DNA of 6,080 nt from contig JAQBPS010000039.1 of assembly GCA_028287415.1 (NCBI GenBank), positions 1 through 6,080 on the forward strand. Direction: 5' to 3'. The stretch is from Bacillota bacterium. Its GTDB lineage: Bacteria; Bacillota; Sulfobacillia; Symbiobacteriales; Symbiobacteriaceae. This document shows, one piece after another, positions 1-4,297 of this stretch (within the stretch, counting starts at the first letter, position 1; each line of letters begins with the position of its first letter). A model generated the notes under the pieces. That model made no database searches, had not been told where the DNA came from, and saw only the letters and a list, made by a program, of their open reading frames with translations. Made by a program: the position numbers and the translations under genes.

Positions 1-486
1 GACCAGTGTCTCGGCCGGCGCCAGCCAGGAGCGGCGCAGCGACTCCACCAGCTTGCCGACCGCCTGGCCACCGCCCCCCAGCAAGGGCCGCCGGTTAAAC
101 TCCGCCGTGCTGGCAATCCGGTCGATCTCGTCGGCGATGTTGGTCAGTTCGCCCTGAAGCAAGCCCTTCTCCTCCGGCGTCCACACGCCGTTCGCTGCCT
201 GGACCGCCAGTTCCCGGCCCCGCTGCAGCATCTGTGTGACCTCATTCAGCGTACCCTCGGTGGCGCGCACGAGCGAGATGCCGTCCTGAATGTTACGCAT
301 CGCCTGGTTCATGCTGCGGATCTGGTTGCGCATCCGCTCGGAGATCGCCAGGCCTGCCGGATCATCCGCAGCGCTGTTAATGCGCTGACCAGAGGAGAGG
401 CGTGCGATCGTCCGCCCGATCGCCGTGGCGGTGCCGTTGTAGATCCGCCAGGCGTTCAGCGCCGATATGTTGGTGTTGATCCGCAC
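1..486 (-). CDS. Flagellin, N-terminal part (runs off the left edge)
   Basis: This is the structural subunit of the flagellar filament, exported by the flagellar type III system. Only 162 codons are inside the window and all are open. The start MRINTNISALNAW matches the MRINHNIAALNT start of Bacillus-type flagellins. The conserved D0/D1 helices follow: LSSGQRINSAADDPAGLAIS at residues 30-49, the NIQDGISLVRATEGTLNE stretch at 65-82, the QRGRELAVQAAN segment at 88-99 (the region that TLR5 recognises in enterobacterial flagellin) and EIDRIASTAEFN at 120-131. The usual hydrophobic residue in QR(M/V)REL is Gly90 here. After residue 136 (GGGGQAVGKLVESLRRSW and on) the resemblance to ordinary flagellin stops. 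The start is GTG, chosen from the family N-terminus and a purine-rich site 7 nt upstream. The family is certain from sequence; the size and nature of the rest cannot be seen. Confidence 0.95.
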   Translation of the reverse strand, partial: MRINTNISALNAWRIYNGTATAIGRTIARLSSGQRINSAADDPAGLAISERMRNQIRSMNQAMRNIQDGISLVRATEGTLNEVTQMLQRGRELAVQAANGVWTPEEKGLLQGELTNIADEIDRIASTAEFNRRPLLGGGGQAVGKLVESLRRSWLAPAETLV

Positions 487-493
487 GGACGCA

Positions 494-501
494 CCCCCCT
501 C
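494..501 (-). promoter_or_regulatory. Ribosome binding site of the flagellin gene
   Basis: On the minus strand GAGGGGGG lies 7 nt before the GTG start. It can pair with the CCUCC end of 16S rRNA with one central G-U wobble. It supports the GTG at 486 as the start. Confidence 0.7.
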
Positions 502-523
502 GTTCGGAAACTCCTTGCTCTAT

Positions 524-550
524 ATATCGAATGGAGGGCGGACAACGTTA
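524..550 (-). promoter_or_regulatory. Candidate sigma-28/sigma-D promoter of the flagellin gene
   Basis: The minus strand reads TAAC (550-547), a 15-nt spacer, then TTCGATAT (531-524). The flagellar sigma factor consensus is TAAA-N15-GCCGATAA in enteric bacteria and ends GCCGATAT in Bacillus. The match is 3 of 4 in the -35 box and 6 of 8 in the -10 box, with the exact spacer length. It would give a leader of about 30 nt before the flagellin start. Late flagellar genes, flagellin above all, are the classic targets of this sigma factor. The -35 box touches the foot of the argH hairpin. Confidence 0.6.
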
Positions 551-551
551 A

Positions 552-574
552 CGGGAGAGTGCCTGGCTCTCCCG
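552..574 (-). terminator. Hairpin after argH, probable terminator
   Basis: CGGGAGAG (552-559) pairs perfectly with CTCTCCCG (567-574) around a 7-nt loop, starting 9 nt after the argH stop codon. On the minus strand the next bases are TTAACGTTGT, which is only a loose T run. It is therefore a weak or Rho-assisted intrinsic terminator, or an mRNA 3'-end stabiliser. It separates argH from the flagellin promoter. Confidence 0.6.
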
Positions 575-583
575 CAGTTCTGA

Positions 584-1966
584 CTAGATGCGATTGGTGA
601 GAATCTGCTCTGCCATGGCCAGCTGCTTCGTAACCTCAGCGGGCGCCGTGCCGCCGGCTGACGTCCGCAGGTTGACGCAGGTTTCCGGCGCAATCGCCAC
701 ATAAATGTCCGGTCCGATCCGGGCTGCGAACCGCTGAAACTCCAGCAGCGTGCAGTCCGCGAGGAACTTTCCCTCCTGGATACAGTAGAGCACAAGCTTG
801 CCGACCACCGCGTGCGCCTCCCGGAAGGGCATGCCCTGCTTGGCGAGGTAGTCCGCCAGGTCGGTCGCATTCGAAAAGTCCTGCCGGACCGCACCAGCCA
901 TGCGCGCTGTGTTGAACTTCACCGTGGCGACCATTCCCGCCGTCACCTTCAGGCAGGCCTTCAGGGTATCCACGGCGTCGAACAGCCGCTGCTTATCCTC
1001 CTGGAGGTCGCTGTGGTAGGTGAGCGGAATTCCCTTGAGCACCGTCAGCACGGCCATCAGGTTGCCATACATACGGCCCGTCTTGCCCCGGACCAGCTCC
1101 GCTACGTCCGGGTTCTTCTTCTGCGGCATGATCGAGGAGCCGGTGGCGTAGCTGTCGTCCATCTCCACAAAGCCGAACTCGGTGCTGGACCAGTTGACAA
1201 GCTCCTCGCAAAGGCGGGAGAGGTGCATCTGGCAGATGGCCGCAGCCGCAAGGAACTCGATGATAAAGTCCCGGTCGCTTACGGCGTCCATGCTGTTTGG
1301 GTAGACCGAGGCGAAGCCAAGCTCGGTGGCGGTGAATTCGCGGTCGATGGGGAAGGTGGTCCCGGCCATGGCCCCGGCACCGAGCGGCGAGATGTCGGCC
1401 CGCCGGCGGCTATCTGTCAGGCGGCCGTGGTCGCGCTCCAGCATCCAGAAGTAGGCCAGCAGGTGGTGTGACAGCAGGATCGGCTGGGCCCGCTGCAGGT
1501 GGGTGTAGCCGGGCATGATCACGTCCCTGTGCTCGGTGGCCCGGTCAACCAGCACGCCCTGCATGTCGCTGACCAGCGCCTGGATCGCGGTGATCTCCGT
1601 TTTGACCCACAGGTGAACGTCGGTCACCACCTGGTCGTTGCGGCTGCGGGCGGTGTGGAGGCGCCCGCCGGCCAGTCCGATCTTTTCGGTGAGCCGTCTT
1701 TCGATATTCAGATGGATATCTTCGAACTCCTGGCGGAACGGGAACTCACCCGCCTCGATCTCGGCGAGGATCTCCGTCAGCCCCTGCACAATCGCCCCGG
1801 CATCCTCTGCGGATATAATCCCCTGGCGCCCGAGCATGCGGGCGTGGGCGATTGAGCCCTGAATGTCCTGTTTATACAGTCGTCGATCAAACGAAAGCGA
1901 GGCGGTAAACCCCTCGACGGTCTTATCGGCAGCCTTCGTGAAGCGGCCGCCCCAGAGCTTGGTCAC
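584..1966 (-). CDS. argH: Argininosuccinate lyase
   Basis: This cytoplasmic homotetramer of the fumarase/aspartase superfamily splits argininosuccinate into arginine and fumarate, the last step of arginine synthesis. From the GTG start the protein has 460 residues, the normal family length, and begins MTKLWGGRF as most ArgH proteins do. Visible motifs are TARSRNDQ at 105-112, GYTHLQRAQP at 153-162 with the catalytic-region His156, and the fumarate lyase signature GSSIMPQKKNPD at 276-287 with the mobile-loop serines. It is intact, with no missing motif. The frame stays open for another 20 codons upstream to a TTG at 2026, but those codons are the promoter and operator, and GTG 1966 has a GGGGGG site 8 nt before it. 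An ATG overlapping this start is out of frame and stops after two codons. The gene has its own ARG-box promoter and is not simply cotranscribed with argG. Confidence 0.97.
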   Translation of the reverse strand: MTKLWGGRFTKAADKTVEGFTASLSFDRRLYKQDIQGSIAHARMLGRQGIISAEDAGAIVQGLTEILAEIEAGEFPFRQEFEDIHLNIERRLTEKIGLAGGRLHTARSRNDQVVTDVHLWVKTEITAIQALVSDMQGVLVDRATEHRDVIMPGYTHLQRAQPILLSHHLLAYFWMLERDHGRLTDSRRRADISPLGAGAMAGTTFPIDREFTATELGFASVYPNSMDAVSDRDFIIEFLAAAAICQMHLSRLCEELVNWSSTEFGFVEMDDSYATGSSIMPQKKNPDVAELVRGKTGRMYGNLMAVLTVLKGIPLTYHSDLQEDKQRLFDAVDTLKACLKVTAGMVATVKFNTARMAGAVRQDFSNATDLADYLAKQGMPFREAHAVVGKLVLYCIQEGKFLADCTLLEFQRFAARIGPDIYVAIAPETCVNLRTSAGGTAPAEVTKQLAMAEQILTNRI

Positions 1967-1974
1967 AGCATCTG

Positions 1975-1980
1975 CCCCCC
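1975..1980 (-). promoter_or_regulatory. Ribosome binding site deciding the argH start
   Basis: GGGGGG on the minus strand sits 8 nt before GTG 1966. Like the flagellin site it is a G run and not GGAGG, so pairing with 16S rRNA needs a G-U wobble. It favours GTG 1966 over the upstream TTG at 2026. Confidence 0.6.
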
Positions 1981-1990
1981 GGTCACACTT

Positions 1991-2025
1991 TGCATAAGTA
2001 TACTTCGAATATGCATATCTATGCA
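1991..2025. promoter_or_regulatory. Tandem ARG boxes (ArgR/AhrC operator) of argH
   Basis: In plus orientation TGCATAAGTATACT (1991-2004) and TGCATATCTATGCA (2012-2025) each fit TGNAT-N4-ATNCA. The first has one mismatch, at its last base; the second is perfect. The 7-bp gap equals 3 bp between full 18-bp ARG boxes and puts the box centres 21 bp apart, two helical turns. This is the known spacing for an ArgR hexamer. The boxes cover both promoter hexamers, so binding would block RNA polymerase. No ArgR gene is in the window. Confidence 0.75.
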
Positions 2026-2026
2026 A
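1997..2026 (-). promoter_or_regulatory. argH promoter
   Basis: On the minus strand TTGCAT (2026-2021) and TATACT (2002-1997) are separated by 18 bp. This is a good housekeeping-sigma promoter, with a predicted transcript start near 1990 and a leader of about 25 nt. The same -35 box and spacer length occur before argG. It begins only 6 bp after the stop codon of the upstream membrane-protein gene. Confidence 0.75.
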
Positions 2027-2032
2027 CCCCTG

Positions 2033-2593
2033 TTACGGTCTCAGCGGCAGATCCTCGCCTGCGCCGAGCGCGTCAAGCACCAGGAACATCACACCCGTGA
2101 ACAGGGAGAGCCAGACGTACTGCCTGGGCAGCCGGAGCAGGAGGGCACCCGCCCGGACAGCGCACAGCGGCAGCGAAAAGCGGTAGATCGCGGAGAGGAT
2201 CGCCGGCCAGAACGGCAAGCGGTCCCGCGACATGCGCCAGCGGGCGACCAGGAGGATTGCGAGCGGCGCCAGGCCGCCCATCAGCCAGACCGGGTCGAAC
2301 CGGGAAAAGCCGTGGGCGGCCACATGGGGTATCACGTCGAACACGGCGACGAGCGAGATGGCTACCCAGGAGAGCACGGCGGCGCCAACCCCGGCCAGCG
2401 CCAGGAGCGCCGGGCTGAGACTGCCCTCACTCGTCACGGCGAGGGTGAGCACGAGCCATGTGACGAGCGCAGCCCCGAGCCCCCCCAGCAGGTAGCCAGT
2501 GCGAAACCGGTCCTCCAGGAAGAGGACCGGCCCCGCACAGGCCGCCAGGGCGCAGAGTGCGCTCAGCGACAGGCGGTAGTATGTGCGGGTCAT
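2033..2593 (-). CDS. Multi-pass membrane protein of unknown function
   Basis: I do not recognise the family. The 186-residue product is strongly hydrophobic, with about six likely membrane segments, at roughly residues 9-26, 32-53, 60-86, 100-118, 128-152 and 158-176. The short connecting loops are rich in Arg and Asp, and the tail is short. No catalytic or transport motif is visible. High G/C at third codon positions on this strand, plus the coherent hydrophobic pattern, argue that it is real and not a shadow. It lies between the argG terminator and the argH promoter, with its TAA stop 6 bp before the argH -35 box. The ATG at 2593 has no clear ribosome binding site; upstream the frame is open for 20 codons to a TGA but contains no ATG, GTG or TTG. 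I see no convincing promoter in the 150 bp between it and the argG hairpin. A link to arginine metabolism or export is only suggested by position. Confidence 0.7.
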   Translation of the reverse strand: MTRTYYRLSLSALCALAACAGPVLFLEDRFRTGYLLGGLGAALVTWLVLTLAVTSEGSLSPALLALAGVGAAVLSWVAISLVAVFDVIPHVAAHGFSRFDPVWLMGGLAPLAILLVARWRMSRDRLPFWPAILSAIYRFSLPLCAVRAGALLLRLPRQYVWLSLFTGVMFLVLDALGAGEDLPLRP

Positions 2594-2744
2594 TGGATTG
2601 AAGGCACGCTGGTGCAGCCGACACTCACGTTCCGCTTCCCCCTTGCAGACTCCTCACCATGCCCAATTCTCTTTGAACTTTCACGTTCCTGCCATCAGCT
2701 TATCGTCACGGTGAATGGAGCGCTATGCAAGACGGGGCCGCGCA

Positions 2745-2781
2745 AAGCACGAGGCGCCAGACCAGCTGGCGCCTCGTGCTT
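2745..2781 (-). terminator. Strong hairpin terminator after argG
   Basis: A perfect 16-bp inverted repeat (2745-2760 with 2766-2781) closes a 5-nt loop. It starts 33 nt after the argG stop codon. On the minus strand the stem ends in TTT and then GCGCGG, so the stem is very stable but the T run is short. The plus-strand side has no T run, so it is best read as terminating argG and isolating the membrane-protein gene from argG transcription. Confidence 0.75.
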
Positions 2782-2814
2782 ATGCACTCACCTACTCACG
2801 GGAATTGGCGCCGG

Positions 2815-4026
2815 CTACTTCGCCCCGGCGTTCTTCTGCACCGCTGCGAAGACCCGTGTCGGCAGGCCAAAGATGTCAATGAAGCCCTTGGCCGCCTTGT
2901 GATCGAACTTATCCGCCTTGTCGTAGGTGGCCAGGTCATAGCTGTAGAGCGTGAGGGGTGACTTCCGCCCCACGCATTGGGCCGAGCCCTTGAACAGCTT
3001 GATCCGCACCTCGCCGGTCACCGTCTCCTGTGACTGCTTGATGAACGCATCCAGGGCCACCTTGAGCGGCGAGAACCACAGGCCGAAGTAGACCTGCTCC
3101 GCGTACTTCTGCTCCAGCCCCAGCTTGAAATGGTGCAGCTCACGAGGCAGGGTGATCGTCTCCAGCTCCTTGTGCGCCAGCGTGAGCACGGTGGCAGCGG
3201 GCATCTCATACACCTCACGGGACTTGATCCCCACCAGCCGGTTCTCCACGTGGTCGATCCGGCCCACGCCATGGGCGGCAGCGATCTCGTGGCAGGTCTC
3301 GATCAGCTTGACCAGGTCCAGCGCCTCGCCGTTCAGCGAGACCGGCACGCCCTTCTCAAAGCCGATATTGAGGTACGCGGGCTCGTCCGGGGCGTCCTTG
3401 GGGTTGACCGTCCATCCGAAGGCCGCTTCCGGCGCCTCAGCCCAGGGATCCTCAAGCACGCCCGCCTCGCAGGAGCGCCCCCAGAGGTTCACATCCAGCG
3501 AGAACGGATTCTCCTTGTCCACCGGCACGGGGATGCCGTGCTTGCTCGCGTAGTCGATCTCCTCTTCACGGCTCCAGCCCCAGTCACGCACCGGGGCGAT
3601 CACCTGGAGGTTCGGGTTGAGGGCGGCCACGGAGACCTCGAAACGCACCTGGTCGTTCCCCTTGCCGGTGCAGCCGTGGGCGACAAAGTCGGCGCCCTCC
3701 TTTTCAGCCACCTCCACCAGCAGCTTGGAGATCAGCGGCCGGGAGAGGGAGGCCGAGAGGTAGTACTTGCTCTCATACATGGCGTTCGCCTGTAGGGTCG
3801 GCAGGATGAAGTTGTAGGCGAAATCGTGCTTCGCATCGTAGATATAGCTGCCCGTCGCCCCGATGCTCAGCGCCTTCTTCTGGATGAAGTCCAGGTCCTT
3901 GTCATTGGCGCCGACGTCAGCCGACATGGCGATCACGTCGCAGTCGTAGTTCTCCTTGATCCAGTGGATGGCCACCGAGGTATCCAGCCCACCAGAGTAG
4001 GCCAGCACGCATTTTTTCTTCGGCAA
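2815..4026 (-). CDS. argG: Argininosuccinate synthase
   Basis: This cytoplasmic, homotetrameric N-type ATP pyrophosphatase joins citrulline and aspartate, using ATP, to make argininosuccinate, the substrate of ArgH encoded nearby. From the TTG start the protein is 403 residues, normal for the bacterial family. It shows the ATP-binding AYSGGLDTS motif at 9-17 and the second family signature [13 protein letters not shown] at 118-130. [11 protein letters not shown] at 89-99 and [10 protein letters not shown] at 180-189 also look typical of the family. It is complete and undamaged. TTG 4026 is chosen because AAGGAGG lies 9 nt upstream and the protein then starts [13 protein letters not shown]. 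The 24 codons open upstream (to 4098) are the promoter, operator and ribosome binding site. Transcription is from its own arginine-responsive promoter, divergent from the protease gene, and ends at the hairpin 2745-2781. Confidence 0.97.
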   Translation of the reverse strand: MPKKKCVLAYSGGLDTSVAIHWIKENYDCDVIAMSADVGANDKDLDFIQKKALSIGATGSYIYDAKHDFAYNFILPTLQANAMYESKYYLSASLSRPLISKLLVEVAEKEGADFVAHGCTGKGNDQVRFEVSVAALNPNLQVIAPVRDWGWSREEEIDYASKHGIPVPVDKENPFSLDVNLWGRSCEAGVLEDPWAEAPEAAFGWTVNPKDAPDEPAYLNIGFEKGVPVSLNGEALDLVKLIETCHEIAAAHGVGRIDHVENRLVGIKSREVYEMPAATVLTLAHKELETITLPRELHHFKLGLEQKYAEQVYFGLWFSPLKVALDAFIKQSQETVTGEVRIKLFKGSAQCVGRKSPLTLYSYDLATYDKADKFDHKAAKGFIDIFGLPTRVFAAVQKNAGAK

Positions 4027-4035
4027 GACAAGGCG

Positions 4036-4042
4036 CCTCCTT
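4036..4042 (-). promoter_or_regulatory. Ribosome binding site deciding the argG start
   Basis: AAGGAGG on the minus strand lies 9 nt before TTG 4026. It is a full-strength site and fixes the unusual TTG as start. It would fall inside the coding region if the upstream TTG at 4098 were used. Confidence 0.85.
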
Positions 4043-4062
4043 AACCGTTCCCGAGAATGTCT

Positions 4063-4097
4063 TGCATGATTATACAACAGATACGTATAAATATGCA
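4063..4097. promoter_or_regulatory. Tandem ARG boxes (ArgR/AhrC operator) of argG
   Basis: In plus orientation TGCATGATTATACA (4063-4076) is a perfect TGNAT-N4-ATNCA element. CGTATAAATATGCA (4084-4097) has one mismatch, at its first base. The gap is 7 bp, identical to the argH operator. One box contains the -10 hexamer and the other overlaps the -35 hexamer, which fits arginine-dependent repression by promoter occlusion. Confidence 0.78.
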
Positions 4098-4098
4098 A
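4069..4098 (-). promoter_or_regulatory. argG promoter
   Basis: The minus strand has TTGCAT (4098-4093), an 18-bp spacer and a perfect TATAAT (4074-4069). The predicted transcript start is near 4062, giving a leader of about 36 nt. The leader is too short for a T-box or other riboswitch, so control should be at initiation through the overlapping ARG boxes. Confidence 0.8.
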
Positions 4099-4117
4099 GC
4101 CAATTTTGCCCGTAGTT

Positions 4118-4141
4118 TACCGGCATCGGCGAAATCCGGTA
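4118..4141. repeat. Small inverted repeat in the argG-protease spacer
   Basis: TACCGG (4118-4123) and CCGGTA (4136-4141) form a 6-bp inverted repeat with a 12-bp centre, arm centres 18 bp apart. It lies upstream of both divergent genes. It could be a regulator site or chance. The rest of the spacer from 4142 to 4283 becomes AT-rich toward the protease gene and holds no other clear site apart from the candidate -10 box. Confidence 0.3.
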
Positions 4142-4202
4142 TAGGACATCTGACCCATGCCACTGAGACTTTTGTCCCATATCCAGTTAATTTTGAAGGT
4201 AG

Positions 4203-4211
4203 TGATATAAC
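4203..4211 (+). promoter_or_regulatory. Candidate extended -10 promoter of the protease gene
   Basis: TGATATAAC fits the extended -10 form TGnTATAAT with one mismatch, within an AT-rich stretch (about 4178-4232) that contrasts with the GC-rich surroundings. The best -35 at the right distance (CAGTTA, 16-bp spacer) is poor. The leader would be about 80 nt. An alternative sigma factor cannot be excluded. Confidence 0.4.
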
Positions 4212-4283
4212 TATTACGAAAGAATAATCACACAGAAGAACGGCGAGCGTTACCTGCGCCGCCCGACTGCTGTGTTATCACCG

Positions 4284-4290
4284 AAGGAGG
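4284..4290 (+). promoter_or_regulatory. Ribosome binding site of the protease gene
   Basis: AAGGAGG with 7 nt to ATG 4298 is ideally placed and sets the start just before the signal peptide. Confidence 0.85.
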
Positions 4291-4297
4291 CTGCATC

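Noticed and set aside
2674..2687. GAACTTTCACGTTC, resembling a LexA box (GAAC-N4-GTTC)
   Set aside because: The gap between the half sites is 6 bp, not 4, and the nearby gene is no known SOS gene.
2704..2730. TTGCAT plus TGCAT half-site upstream of the membrane-protein gene, as a possible third ARG-box promoter
   Set aside because: Only one half-site matches TGNAT-N4-ATNCA, the second box position lacks the motif, and there is no good -10 hexamer 17-19 bp downstream.
2021..2902. A 293-codon open frame on the plus strand across the membrane-protein gene and into the argG 3' end
   Set aside because: The product is Arg/Gln/Glu/Pro-rich without domain features, crosses the argG terminator and overlaps two better-supported genes on the other strand.
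3130..3795. Plus-strand open frames inside argG, and similar ones inside argH (812-1471, 1499-1855)
   Set aside because: They are antisense shadows of certain enzymes, with no ribosome binding site or family motif noted.
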